Shown here piece after piece: positions 1-11,403 of a stretch of 64,000 bases of DNA. Position numbers and translations under genes: made by a program. The DNA is taken from contig JAJEKV010000023.1 of NCBI GenBank assembly GCA_021234155.1, positions 2,844,557-2,908,556 of the forward strand, written 5' to 3'. Position 1 is the stretch's first letter, and each line of letters opens with the position of its first letter. The notes beneath the pieces are model-generated. The model made no database searches, was not told where the DNA came from, and saw only the letters and a program-made list of their open reading frames with translations. Source of the DNA: Isoetes taiwanensis. Lineage: Eukaryota > Streptophyta > Lycopodiopsida > Isoetales > Isoetaceae.

Positions 1-274
1 TGAAGAGCCTCAGATGGACAACAAGAAGAAGAACTTTGAGACCATTCAGATGACTTGGTGGGAGCCAGTACCAGTGAGGAACCAGGTGTATCCGACTAAT
101 TATGTCAATTGTTGGAAGAAGAGATGGAGACCAACAACGGCGGGTGATTGCATTGACAGAGAGGCCATCGACTTTGTTTGGGCTCCATCCAATAAGAAGA
201 AGCTTCCCACCACTATTAAGATTCCAATGCACGTAGCTGAAGCTTATTCACCACTTGTTGGGGATGGCAATTAA
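1..274 (+). CDS. C-terminal part of an unknown ORF running in from the window edge
   Basis: The frame is open from the first bases (position 2) to a TAA at 272-274, with an in-frame ATG at 14. The start cannot be fixed because the gene may begin before the window. The product is hydrophilic, rich in Lys, Trp and Pro, and has no signal peptide or membrane segment. I recognise no family. It may be the last exon of a host gene or part of a mobile element. No second exon is visible downstream. Confidence 0.3.
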   Translation, partial: EEPQMDNKKKNFETIQMTWWEPVPVRNQVYPTNYVNCWKKRWRPTTAGDCIDREAIDFVWAPSNKKKLPTTIKIPMHVAEAYSPLVGDGN

Positions 275-445
275 GGCACGGAAAACCTCATCGATGTGAG
301 AATTTAGAAAATGATCAAAAAAATCAAGTTTTATCCACATATAATGAAATAGTGCTTGGAGATGGGAAAAAACCTTTCGAAGCAGATACTCAGTTGATTA
401 GCTTTATGAAAAGATTGTTACTTCTCAAGACAAATAATCGAGTTC

Positions 446-690
446 GATTAGTCTTTGAGATGGGATGGAATTCTTCAAGACAGATGATTGAGTATAAGCA
501 GTCTTTAAAGAAGTTATTCCCGCAAGACAGATGATTGAGTACGATCGATTGTGAGACACGAAATGAAATAGCTTATACCGCGAGGCGCATTTATCGAAAG
601 TACGCTCGGTCTTGAGACGGGAAGGAAAGGACTTATACCCGTGATGCGGATGATCAAGGGCGACAAGTCTTGAGATGGGAAGGAATAATT
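446..690. repeat. Degenerate short repeats around a TTGAGATGGGAAGGAA-like core
   Basis: Related words recur at about 453 (tttgagatgggatggaa), 550 (gtgagacacgaaatgaa), 611 (cttgagacgggaaggaa) and 669 (cttgagatgggaaggaa). The last three are about 60 bp apart. Adjacent words such as gacagatgattgagta (480 and 527) also repeat. This looks like an old tandem array inside non-coding DNA. Confidence 0.5.
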
Positions 691-1781
691 ATGACACAAG
701 CTCAGGGGAGAGGTTCAGGAGACTTGATCGATGAGCGCAAGTCTTATTAGCCAAAACATTACTAAGAATGTATCTCCACATATATTTTAGAATTAATTTT
801 TTTGAGTTTTTCCAAGAGTCCTATAAAAACAAGGTGCACACGAAGGGTTGCCCTCTGGTGGCCTGAGGGTGATTTTTCATGTTTCTTGTTGTCGTTTCGT
901 TTTTATGGTTCTTTTGGGTCATTTAATGTGTTGGTGGTTATTAATGGTTTAAACGAGGGGTTTTGTTTTGTGTTGTTTTGTTTTGTTTTCTTTTGTTTAT
1001 GAATTGTACATGGACCAAGCCTATTTCTAGCATGGTGCTTATGACTTGAGATCCTTGACATGAGATGTTTATTATTCTTTTTGCCTGTGCTTTACAAACC
1101 TTGTAGCAAGAGGCGTTATTTTGTTGTTTTTATGTTCTAAGGCATCAACAACAGTTCCACCTTTAGGAATCATAGCCATATATGAGCATTGATGCAGGGG
1201 GTGCGGTGCAATTCCTATGTTTTAAGTTTTGACCAGTGGATGGCCAATACCAAGACTGCTAATCTGGAATTTCATTGATATGGTTGTGCATGGGGAGTTA
1301 GTTAAGGTCCATATATAATGTTCATAATCAATCTTATAAGCTTAAATGAACATAGATTGAAACAATCTAGGGGCATGGCTCAAGAAGCTCAAGACCTAAG
1401 TAAACAAAGCTAGAAGCTATAGGATACAATAGGATATCACGTGTCTCGCCCCCGTCAAAAAGAATTAGCCAACTAATAGACATGGTCTATCATAGGCAAA
1501 ACATAACTGTGCCAAGCATAATATGCCCTATAAAAACCACAAATACATACAACAATAGCCACTCTCTTTCAACTTCTAAATGCTAACAAAGTGCACACAA
1601 TAATGCATGAGATTATCACTCTTTGTATAATTACTACAAGATAATTATTAAGCCTATGACAATCAATAAGAGAACTGAAGACCAAGCTTATGGAAATTGA
1701 TATGCAGCTTTTGTGAACAGCGAACTCGGATTCTGAAGTGATATAGATAGACCAATATTATGGCCTACGCAATGGGATACT
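691..1781. other. AT-rich stretch without a recognisable gene
   Basis: No ORF here has protein-like composition. A TATA-like ctataaaaac lies at 821-830, and a T/G-rich run with repeated gttttg words lies at 960-1000. A short leader or promoter is possible, but no coding region follows it. Confidence 0.5.
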
Positions 1782-2830
1782 TACAATATGGAAAATTTTC
1801 CGAAAAGAACATTAAATGTTAAATGACCTGTAATGTAGATTACTGTGACAAAACTATCCGTAGATAAAGTTAAACTGCGAAAGGTGAGATGAGCATACTG
1901 TCTAGTAGTTGTTATTGACCGTAACCACTCCACAAGGCAACTAGAGCGAAAAGGACTCACAATTAGCATTATCACAGATTTGGTCTGGTACAACTTTCTT
2001 TGTTTGAAAAACACCTACAAAATTAAAGGAACTGGAATATGAAAAGATTGGACATTAATTGTCACCCTTTGAAATAGAGTGCCAGGCTCAAAAAGAATTC
2101 TAAAGATATTACTTGCTTACCCTCTTGAATATGATATACATAGCATACACTAGAATCTGCACTCAAGTCCTCATGTGCACCAATTTGAGATTCAAAGAAA
2201 CTTGATTCAAGCACATTTTCTATGTTCTCAAGCACTGATAAATCCTTTCTCCTGTAGAAAGAACGTGCATATACATCCAATTTTCTCAGAAATCTTAAGG
2301 GTATGCTAAACCGAACCTTAAATGCAGACATCTCTGATCTAAAACATCGACATCTGAATCAGAAAGACTCTTAGATATAAGAAAAAATTAAAGAAGTGTT
2401 CAATGAATTTCTATATGTGATATTGCTATATACATACTCTAGTAACGACCGAGGAGATAAAGAATCAACTGTGATCAATAACAAGCAGTGGCAACCTAAC
2501 ATGTAAACTGAGAACTCAATATCTGCATGGCAAAGAATCCCTATCCCCTTCCCTGGCTAACGCTAAAGAAAAAGGAAAACATGAAAAATAGTATAATTCG
2601 ACGAGATAATCTCCATGAGATGGATACTCAGGCTCAATAATCCAAGTTCTATGGTCAAACTTGTCAATCATGTTCTAAAAATCCTGGTAGCTGTCAACAT
2701 CCCTATAAGGAATTAACTTACGTAACCCAAGCTAAGAGATTCGATACACAAAACATACAAAAAATTGTTGCTTCCAAAAGATTACCATTTGAAACTGTAA
2801 AAAGACATCCTTCAGTGTAGCACCAGATCA
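1782..2830 (-). pseudogene. FANCL: FANCL-like E3 ubiquitin ligase, C-terminal exons, decayed
   Basis: FANCL is the RING E3 of the Fanconi anaemia pathway and monoubiquitinates FANCD2/FANCI during interstrand crosslink repair. On the minus strand I see successive exon-like blocks. The first is at about 2830-2786 (LKDVFLQFQ, then a GT donor). The next starts at 2702 and has the family's NMIDKFDHRTWIIEPEYPS stretch. The third is at 2338-2121 (LSVLENIENVLE, then CYVYHIQEG). The fourth starts at 2014 (VPDQICDNANC, then SSCLVEWLRSITTTRQ), and the last near 1782-1828 (FNVLFG). This order matches the URD/RWD region followed by the RING. Lesions: a TAG at 2675-2677 where the family has Trp, a frameshift between DNANC and SSCLVEW, and a 7-bp tandem duplication at 1812-1825 in the last exon. 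The N-terminal ELF part is missing. Family assignment is from memory of the conserved words. Confidence 0.72.
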
Positions 2831-2841
2831 CCATTTTGATG

Positions 2842-3063
2842 TCATTGGTATTGGAAATTTCCTGATCCCAGAAAGGGCATCAGGAAAACATACAGTAGAC
2901 ATGGTGCAAAAGACAACATTTCCCTGAGAATTGAATGAGATATATGCTTACCAATACCATTAGCAATAGAGATAAGGAACTTTGGAAGCAATAGATCCGG
3001 TGGGATCTGGAAGCGCAGAAGAAGGAAGAGGACTTGGCGCAGATGGTTTCTTGGCGCCTTCAC
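2842..3063 (-). other. Possible leader exon upstream of the FANCL-like remnant
   Basis: An ATG at 3061-3063 opens a frame on the minus strand, and a GTAAGC donor follows near 2950. The sequence upstream is GC-richer, with a run of GGCGGC words, as in a plant 5' leader. The predicted peptide does not resemble the FANCL N-terminus, so this may be a 5' UTR, an unrelated exon or chance. Confidence 0.22.
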
Positions 3064-4249
3064 GGCTAGGGCGGCGGCAGGGAAAGGGGCCGCCCCTAAT
3101 CCTTGCTATCGGCACTGCAGTGGCTGCAAATTTCTTCTGTTTCTAGATCTGATGGCTAGCACAAGGGTTTTGGCATCTCGGTTTTTCAGATTCTGCCTCC
3201 ATCTGCTGCCGTTTTCTGGTCTTCTTGGAGTTTCTTCATGGCGGCCTCTCCAGCCTTCTCAGATTATCCACTAACGTGGATCTTTACTCTGATGCTTCCG
3301 GTCTAGGTAAGCATTGTGTTTTTCCATAGATCAAACAGAGATTATTTTGGCTGGCAGCCCATTCGTTTCTTTCTTGCCCTTTCTTGAAAGGCATAAATTT
3401 TTTGGGGCTGGGCTGGCCGTTGCTTCCTCCTTTTCCTTTGTGGATGCACACCGAAATGGCTCAGATTGCCTATAAGGTTGAGTAATTAAGATGCAGGGCT
3501 ATGAGAGAAGATGCTTCAAATTTCTAGTTAATTGGCAGCTTTATTCTTTCTTCAGGTCTGTAATGCCAGAAGCCTTTCCCTTCCTCTTGCTCTTTCCTAC
3601 TAGCGGAAAGGTGTAGAGTTGTTTCTTGAAAAAGAAGAAGAATAGATTAGCCTGACTCTTCAGATTTTTTGATGAGATCGAAACTGGGTCAAATTGCGGA
3701 GCTAGGGATCTTCAATGCAGGATGAGGCTTTTAATATTTTATTGGACTGTTTGAGATGTCGAGCTAGGGAATTTTTTTGAGCAGGATGAAGCTTATATAT
3801 CTTGAGCCGGACTTTAGGGAGGAGTCTGGTAGCTGGGCTTTGGGGTCTAGTACAGGCTGACTGCTTCATATCCCGACAATGCAGCATTTCTGATGGCTAC
3901 ACTCATTCTAGGCCGACTGCATATATCCTGACAATGCAACATCTTTCCTGGTACAATTAGTATTGATTAATTTGCAGCATGGGTTATTTGGAGCTGTGTT
4001 AGCTTCCTTGAGCAATGCGGGAGATTGCTCATGTTTTCTTCATGCCTTTCTCTGTTCGTCTCTACTCTTGCAAGAGGTGGTATACAGAGCATTCAAGGTA
4101 TATTCGTAGCTTGAGAAAAATTTATATTTGTCTCCTGTAGTATTCCTCTAGCTGGGAAGATGTTGATTCTGATCCTATAGTACTAGTTAGTTGGAAGAAG
4201 AGGTTGAGAAAAAATTATGAGTACCAAGCTTCAAATATTATATTTGATC
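3064..4249. other. Non-coding stretch, possibly the body of a retroposed sequence
   Basis: No credible coding region. Internal words repeat (gagctaggga with gaggatgaagc variants near 3700 and 3780; actgcatatc with gacaatgca near 3860 and 3920). The stretch leads into the poly(A) end at 4344, so part of it may be the 3' region of a LINE or SINE copied on the plus strand. Confidence 0.3.
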
Positions 4250-4370
4250 CACATGGGATCCTCTGTACTTCAAGGTTATTTGATCCTTGCGGGATCTTTC
4301 TGATGTAATTCTTCCTATCTGAATATAAATTTATCTTACCTTCAAAAAAAAAAAAAAAAAAAAAAAAAAA
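4250..4370 (+). mobile_element. 3' end of a poly(A)-tailed retroposon
   Basis: The end of this stretch (gatgtaattcttcctatctg at 4313, then an AT-rich run ending cttaccttc) resembles plant L1 3' ends, and it finishes in 27 adenines at 4344-4370. The element must be heavily 5'-truncated or non-coding, because no RT is visible upstream. I looked for a target-site duplication of the sequence after the tail and found none. Confidence 0.5.
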
Positions 4371-6434
4371 CGGTCAAACCTAGATCCCTAGGTCAAACAT
4401 CAGCCCTGGTCAATCCCAGTAGCTGTATTATCAATCCGGATATGAAATTTCGTATGAAACCGGTACTCAATATCCTTTAGCCTCAAGCACCCCAATTTGT
4501 AACAAGATAATGTAAATACAAGTAAAAAAACTAGTCCATAGTCTACATTCAGACAAGATTTCAATGGTTCCAGATACAAAATCCAGTAGACAACAAGCTT
4601 TATTAAGTCTTCCTTACATATGCCTTAACATGCAAAACAGCCTCAGATCCCCATGTTTAACATTTTTCTCAAAATCCAATGGAATGAAACCTTTATTAAG
4701 TCTTACATACATACGCATAATCGTGCAAGTATTCAATGCAAGTATTCAATATCTCTTGTGTCTGGACACACTGTTTTAAAATCAGGTTAACAAGCACCCA
4801 AGGATCTATGCCATAAAGTAGAATAGAAACGTCAAATATTCAATGTGGCCATTTATAACGTACATCTATTACAAATCAGTGATAAGAAATCCTTTGTATT
4901 AATCAAATAGACAAGCGAGAGCAGCCACAAATCCAGCCACATTGTAAGGCTTAATGCACAAAGACGAAAGCATATAGGACAAGAACACCACTGCATGTTT
5001 AAGCCAATGGTACAATAGTGCTATAGATATAATTCTAGTACATGCACAAATGTAGAAGGACAATGAAATCAGCCGTCATAGGCTGACTGTTATCTAAACT
5101 CTATTCCAGATTGCTTACAATAAAAGCATCATGAAAATAGCTTTGAGAACGCATACCTTAGGTTGCTCATAAATTTACTTTCATAATACACACCTGGAGG
5201 TGCTTTTCATCCTATGATTAATTCTATTCAGAACTCTTTATGCTGTCAGCAGCTCCCATGATAGTTTCATTTGACAAACGAAGTCTCCAAATCCATCTTC
5301 AAACGGATAATAAACTAAAAAGCGAAGCAAATGAGATACAAAGGGAAGAGGACCCGTACTGCAGACCAAACAATACTTTGTTAGCCCGATAAGGGTAATA
5401 AAGCAAGGGCCAAAAAGGTACATTGGTTCCTCTCGGTTTATAACCCATCACCCTTTGTAACCCTTTGCCCAAAGTTAGAATCTCTGAGAAAAATGGATAA
5501 TATATTGAACACAAATTGAGTAAAGACAAACTGTCTATAGGCTTAGAGCAAAGATAAACAAAGAGATAAACAAGTGCTAGGAAATTGTTACGCTTTCGAA
5601 AAATGTATGGAATAGTCTTGCGGTTAAGTGAAGGAAATAGTTCATAAACCAGTTCAAAATCTTCAACAAGTTATGACAAAGATTAGCTTAAAAAGCCAAG
5701 TGCTCATAGCATTTTTTCAGGACTGTACATCTCTACTAATAGCCACAGAGCATATTTCTAGATAACGGAATAAATGAGATAAAATGACGTGTAATTTAAA
5801 ACCTGTTTCCAGCAGCTTGAATACCATGTGCACTAGTCGAAGCATTTTGTAAGGCCACAGGCGCCTCCATCAGATACAAGGAGTTCTCGCCATAGCAATA
5901 TTTATTTGCCCAAAACGATTTTTGGTAGATGGGCTTGCAAAGGATAGATCCAAAGAGATAGATCAAATCAAATGGGGTTTAACTCATGTGTCTTATTTTC
6001 TAGTGCATGAATGATGGCACTTGCTATTATCATTTGAACAGAGATTTTCACAAGACATAGCAAGACACGCCAGGATCCAAGTTGCTTGGAAAATGCACTT
6101 TATCTTGTAGAGCGGCAAAGTTATAGCACAAAAGACAAATAAAAAAGCGTTTTTTGTGAGCCAGACCGAACTAAAATCATTTTTATGTAAATAGACTTGA
6201 GATACAATACGAATTTCAAATACTAGAAATGGTGAGCAAGTGAATCAGAGGCCTCTGAATGTTTTGAAGTAGCTGGAGAATGCACAGATCTTAATGAAGT
6301 TTGGCAATGGCAAGGCTGTATCACAGCATCAAATACTTCATGCGCCGTTTTGTGAGCACGGCAGACCCTAATTTCGGATTTAGGGTTTGCAGATGGTTTT
6401 GCCCGCTTAGGGTCCCAAATAGTGAACCAAATAT
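4371..6434. other. Long AT-rich region with no supported gene
   Basis: Only short ORFs of chance composition occur on either strand. I see no domain words, no splice-bounded block I would defend, and no terminal repeats. Unannotated host intergenic or intronic DNA is the simplest reading. Confidence 0.5.
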
Positions 6435-7085
6435 TTAGGGCAAAGATGCCTTGTGTACATAACCACGTTGCACATAATGTGCTATTGCCAAATGCCCTTT
6501 AAAACCACCATGTCCATTAAATACTATAAATTTACAACAACAATTGCACTGTGGCTTATATAATATCAAGGCCTGGTCCATGTTATGCTCACTAATATCA
6601 CCAGTATCCTTGTGCCTATCTTCCTCCTCAGATGAATCGTCACCAGCCCCTGACTCTATGATATCACCGTTATCCAGGTTATGCTTCACCATTGCTTTAC
6701 TTTTATGCTTTTTAGGACTTTGCCATGCCAACTCATCATTGGAACATTTTACCATCTCCATCTGGTGATGAATCATGAATATCCTCACCAACCACCATTG
6801 GAACTGCTTCTATATCTTTTCCACATTCTTGCGAACCAGATACCTTCTTTTCATCCAGATTCTCTGGAGCAACTTCTGTAGGATTTGCAGACATATCCAT
6901 ATTTTGTTGTTTATCACCAATGGGATATTCCTTCTGCACATCTACATCCAATATCTTCAAAGAAGGAAACCAACACTTTAACTCACTGCCATTCAAAAGC
7001 TCTAAGTTAAAGCGTGAGAAAAACTCCCCACTCTTCACTATTACCTCCTTAGGAAGACTCTGATCCATTGGTAATGCTACATCAA
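6435..7085 (-). pseudogene. Frameshifted gene with a zinc-finger-like C-terminus, unknown
   Basis: Two overlapping minus-strand frames (upper part 7085-6736, lower part 6791-6435) read like one protein broken by a frameshift near 6760. The upper part is soluble and acidic. The lower part has a Lys-rich patch and an acidic SSEEEDR patch. It ends with CNCCCKF, then FNGHGGFKGHLAIAH, a spacing reminiscent of plant C2H2 fingers with a GGxxGH helix. I cannot name a family. The upper end abuts L1 ORF1 at about 7085-7100, so an L1 insertion or rearrangement probably removed the N-terminus. Confidence 0.4.
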
Positions 7086-8242
7086 ACACATGCAGGTGAA
7101 GTAGCACAGATGCATAAGCAGGTAAATACATCAACTGTTTCAATTGCAAAGGCATTGCAACCCTTGAAATCTTTGTTTACAGTGACTGAGGAAGTAACTA
7201 AAATGACAAATGATAAAATAGTGGGCAAAACAAGTATGGAGGTACTAGCCAATGTTTCTGAGGATTTGCCATGTGTTGAGGCTTTACAGGTGGTGAAAGG
7301 AGATGCTGAGGCACCTAAAGCTACCGAAAGTAATAATGGTGGGTTGGCAGATTTGAGGTCTAATCCTGTTCGCCAAGCTCCTCCAAATGCTTGGAGATCA
7401 AATGACACAATTAACAGATTGAGGAATGCTCATTTTAGTACTTGGGTGCGTAAAGATCTTGCTCATAATTATCAGAGTTCACGTGTGCAGGAAGCGCTTA
7501 CTTTCTTGGATCAGGGTAATAAGCAGGATTTTTTTGAAGTGTTGAAAGAGAGGAAAGGGGAGTTTTTGCATTCTGGTTGTGTGGAGGACTTTGTTCCAGG
7601 CATTAATGGTTCTGCTGTTGGAAACAAAGTTTGTGGCATACCAGTTATAGAAGTGGATCAATTGGAGCATCGAAAGTGTGTGGCTAAACTGGTGGCACAT
7701 TCTGTAATTGGGTACTATGCTGGAAATTATTTTAATTCTACTAAAATTACTGGCTGGATTGGTTCTATGCTCAGAAGGATGTCTATTGCACCTTTTAATT
7801 CTTTCAAAGTGTTAGGCAATAATTTCTTTTTGCTGGGGTTTGAAGACGAAGCGCCTGTTAATAGATTGACTTCAAGAGGTGTTTTCTCAATAGGAGGCTC
7901 ATGTGTCATTTTTCAGCATTATTCACCAGGCTTTTCTGCTGATAATCCTTATAAAGCAATGTTGCCTTGCTGGTTTCAAATTCATGGTTTGCCACCGGAT
8001 CTATTTTTTTTTCTTTTTTTTTTTTTTTTTTTTTTTTGATATGCTTTACATCTTTTGATAGGTTGTGCACCCATGGTGCATTGATAGGTCCTTGATAAAA
8101 AACTTTCAGCAAAATTCTATTGCAAGACTATTTTTGATGTAATATCTGTTTTGCCCTTGGGTACCTATGGCTGGCTAGACAGATTTGGCACCTTGAAGGT
8201 AGTGGGACAAGCCTCATCAAAAAAGAGGAGGAAGAAGAAATC
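7068..8242 (+). pseudogene. L1 ORF1 protein (DUF4283-like), interrupted
   Basis: L1 ORF1 proteins bind element RNA in the cytoplasmic particle. The Thr/Ser-rich N-terminal part is followed by NAWRSNDTINRLRNAHFS. The DUF4283/RRM-like core follows (NNFFLLGFEDEAPVNRLTS, VIFQHYSPGF, then MLPCWFQIHGLPPDL). The frame then runs into a poly(T) block at 8005-8038, a small minus-strand retroposon. After the insert, ORF1-like sequence resumes (VISVLPLGTYGWLDRFGT) and ends in a basic KKRRKKKSK tail just before ORF2, as expected of the family. The zinc knuckle often found in these proteins is not seen. Confidence 0.75.
8005..8095 (-). mobile_element. Short poly(A)-tailed retroposon inserted in L1 ORF1
   Basis: A 34-bp T-rich block (8005-8038, one C) is followed by about 55 bp that, read on the minus strand, end gatgtaaagcatatc before the tail. 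That is how a severely 5'-truncated L1 or SINE looks. It interrupts the ORF1 reading frame. The inner border and target duplication are not certain. Confidence 0.5.
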
Positions 8243-8253
8243 CAAAATACCTC

Positions 8254-10345
8254 ATGCTTAAGATCATGTCTTGGAATGTGAGAGGAGCATGTTCATCTCC
8301 TCAAAAACGGCAGAGGTTGGCTAATTTAATTAAACACATTAAACCAAATATTTTATGTATTCAAGAGCATAAATGTGATAGAGGCAGGGTTGTTCCAATG
8401 ATGATTTTGTTTGGGAAGCAAACTTCTGCTATAATAAGTACTTCAGGCAAGGCTCGGGGTGGTACAATGATAGCCTGGAGTATGGATGTTCATGTCACAT
8501 TTACAGCAAAAGATAAATTTGAAAGGTATATGCATCTAATATTCCTAGAAAAAGAGCAACTTTATGGGCTTCTTTATGTAATAAAATACCAAAATGGGGA
8601 GAAAATGTGGCTTGGCTTTTAGTAGGGGATTTCAATATGGTCGAATCAGCACAAGACAGATTAGGTGGTGGACAGATTGTAAGCGGCTTTGAATGGCAGC
8701 AGTGGCAGAAGTTACTCTTTCAACATGGATTTATGGAAGTTGATGGAGATTCATCTTTTACTTGGACTAATAATTGGGTTGGCCCAGGATTGTCACAGGC
8801 TCGTCATGATCGAATGTATGCAAATAGTGTGCTTTGTGATATTTGTCCACGGTTATGGAGGCTTAATTATTTGGCACAAGCAGTCTCGGACCATAGTCCT
8901 CAAATTCTTGAAAATCGTGAACTTACTCATAGTCGACAAAAGCGAAAAACGGTATTTAAATTGAATACTAGATGGTTGCCTAATGCGGAGTTTGAAGCAG
9001 GATGTCAGGAGGCTTGGCAAAAGGCTTCATCTCAACAACATGGTATGCGAAGAATTGTTGAGGCTTTGGCAAATGTCAAGATTTTTGCGAAAAGGTGGGG
9101 AGCGCAACGAGTTCGTGAAGAAAAAGAGACAGTACGTAAGTTATATGTTGAATTAGAAAAGCTTAAGAAAGTGGGTACGGACTCTTTTAGATTGCAACAG
9201 GTTATGGATGCTATTCGTGGTCTTGAAGTGGCCCAAATTCAATCAACACGAGTTAAATCTGGATTAACCTGGCTGAAAGATGGAGATCGTTGTAATAAGC
9301 TGTTTTTTAGAGCTTCAAAGCAGAAGAGGTATGCAGCTACTATGCACTCTTTATCTTTGCCGGATGGGAGGGTAATGACAGAGCCAAATGAGATTAAGCA
9401 GTCCCTTACTCAATACTTTGAAAAAAATTTTAAGGTCAAACACTTGCCTCATGAAGATGTAATGCAGGATATTGTGCTTTCTAAGGTTCATGCAATTCTT
9501 TCACAAGAGGAATCTCAATTGTTAGAGGCCCCACTGTCCATGTTTGAATTGCGAGCAGCAACATTTGAGTTGGCTTCAGATAAATGTCCAGGTATGGATG
9601 GTATCCCTGTAGAATTTTTTAAAAGGTATTGGAAATGGACGTCAGTGAGCTGGAGGCATACAAAGATTTGTGTACTTCACATCAATTTGATAGGATTTTG
9701 AATACGGGTTTGATTTCTCTTATTCCTAAAGTGAAAGACCCTGTGAGCATTCATGATTGGCGCCCAATAATTCTTCTATCTACTATATATAAAATTATTG
9801 CAAAAGCCTATGCAGAAAGACTTAAACAGGTTTTGGGATTGAGAACAGATGCGGCTCAGTCAGGCTTTCTTCCAGGTCGGCAAATTTTTCATAATATAGT
9901 GGCAGCATATGAAGGAGTTCATTGGGCCCTTGGGCCCAATGTTCAGGTCAAAATCTTCTATATTTAAAATTGGATTTTGCTAAAGCTTATGATAGTGTGA
10001 AGTGGACTTTCTTGGATGCCATGCTTTTGAAATTGGGATTTGGGTCTGGTTTCCGATCTATGATGCATAAAATGTTGATTTCTGCTAAGGGGGTAGTACT
10101 GTATCATGGAGAACCATTGGTGCTTTTTCCAATTGAACGTGGAATAAGGCAAGGTTGCCCTTTAGCTCCTTTTGGCAGAAGGACTTTCGCAACTATTGCA
10201 TGAGGCTGAAAAGGATGGTTTGGTAAAGGGATTATTATTGGTGGAAGGTGAACAGGTTTTGGTTAATCAGTTTGCAGACGATACCTTCTTATTAGTGGAT
10301 GGTGACGAGAATAATGTGCAGATAATCAAAAAGATTATAGTTTTG
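8254..10345 (+). pseudogene. L1 ORF2: AP endonuclease and reverse transcriptase, broken
   Basis: ORF2p nicks the target and copies element RNA there. The endonuclease begins at 8254 with MSWNVRG and has the catalytic Glu in CIQEHK. A frameshift near 8600 separates it from GDFNMV and SDHSP, both endonuclease motifs. A 200-residue helical linker leads to the RT, which has PGMDGIPVEFF at about 9590. The frame then shifts again to DWRPIILLSTIYKIIAKAYA and SGFLPGRQIFHN, then LDFAKAYDSVKW (motif A), IERGIRQGCPLAP (motif B) and FADDT (motif C, about 10273). An internal deletion or frameshift lies at about 10170. The sequence stops after motif C at the junction with the protease gene. Confidence 0.85.
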
Positions 10346-11403
10346 CTCCCGACAGGTTGGATTCCAATTTCCTTTTGGAGCAACTCAAACCATGGCTGGA
10401 AGGACTTCTGGCTGCAGAAAGTGTGCCAGCTTATGTGAAGGAACATCAAATGTGGAACATGTGGGATTCTGAAGAGTCGCGCAACTGCATGAAAATGCTC
10501 GACAAGTATTTTCATAAATGAATCTTGTAAAACTCTTTGAAAGTCAATATAAGTAAAAAAATTTCTATGATATGTGTTGTACTTTTTCAATTTAAAATAT
10601 TTGAATGGATTGTGAGCAAATGTTCTCGTGTGTGTTTAGAACTAGAGATGATAGAGCTTCGGCAGTCCCTGACTATCTAAAGCCAAATACACATCTGGAA
10701 GTGGTGCTGAGTGGAACTGAAACTGTCGTGATTAGCTCCACCGACATCAAAATTTTGGAAGCTGATACGCAGTGGTTCAATGATCAATTGATAGGTGATA
10801 CTTTCATATGATTTGTGATCATCAGGATTGTGCCATCATATGCATATGTTTGCAAATACATGGAATACTACTTGATTCTCCAAGGAATGAGCCATCCCTT
10901 TCATTTCTTTGACTCTCTTTTTCACTCGACATTGTCCAAGGACACAAATAGTTACAAAACAATAAGGAAACGCGTGAATCTGGATAAGTGCCAGTACATG
11001 TTTTTGCCTGCTTGTGATGGACATCACTGGACCTGTTTTCTGATTGTAAGCCACGCGTGTCTCGCACAGAGATATAAACCAGGGATATATCACTTTGATA
11101 GCTCGGGCTTGCATGGCAGAAGCAGACATATTGAGAGGTTAGTGCTTGCTCATTGCATTTTGCTGTTGTGGCACAATGACAAGGTTCCTGGAATTGCTTG
11201 GACATAATAATTTCAGCTTTACAACCTCAGATGTTGTGAACATTTCCAGAATGCCTCTTCAAACCGATGGTCATTCATGTGGCCCTGCCGTATGTTTGTT
11301 TATGCACAAATTTGTGAGGGGGTACTTGAAAGGAGTGAATATATTGTTGCCTGATCTAGTAAGTCAACTTAAATGCAGCAGACTTGATTATATAGCTCCA
11401 TGA
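10346..11403 (+). pseudogene. Ulp1/SENP-like C48 cysteine protease, broken
   Basis: C48 proteases process SUMO-like proteins. In plants they are also common cargo of MULE-type transposons. A leading block at about 10,350-10,520 reads EQLKPWLEGLLAAE and ends MKMLDKYFHK. The protease core starts near 10,605 with TQWFNDQLIG, the usual WxND entry motif. It continues with the catalytic His in DGHHWTCFLIV, the Asp in IYHFDSSGLHG, and QTDGHSCGPAVCLFMHKF with the Gln and Cys. One in-frame TGA (10809-10811) and a frameshift near 11,205 break it, and the leader to 10,600 is AT-rich and may contain an intron. No MULE termini are visible. Confidence 0.75.

Larger units (their letters stand above)
7090..10345 (+). 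mobile_element. L1-type LINE, truncated at both ends and disabled
   Basis: ORF1 (nucleic-acid chaperone type), then ORF2 with AP-endonuclease and reverse transcriptase, lie in normal L1 order on the plus strand. The 5' end is lost at the junction with the minus-strand gene near 7085. The 3' end stops inside the RT near 10345, where a C48 protease gene begins, so the RT thumb, zf-RVT domain, 3' UTR and poly(A) are missing. ORF1 carries a poly(T) insertion, ORF2 at least three frame breaks. No target duplication is recognisable because both natural ends are gone. Confidence 0.85.

Noticed and set aside
4344-4370. Processed pseudogene ending in poly(A)
   Set aside because: No coding sequence precedes the tail. 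The 3' end looks like a LINE or SINE.
6544-6981. Plus-strand ORFs opposite the 6.4-7.1 kb gene
   Set aside because: Cys/Phe/Leu-rich shadow frames. The minus strand has charged, protein-like composition.
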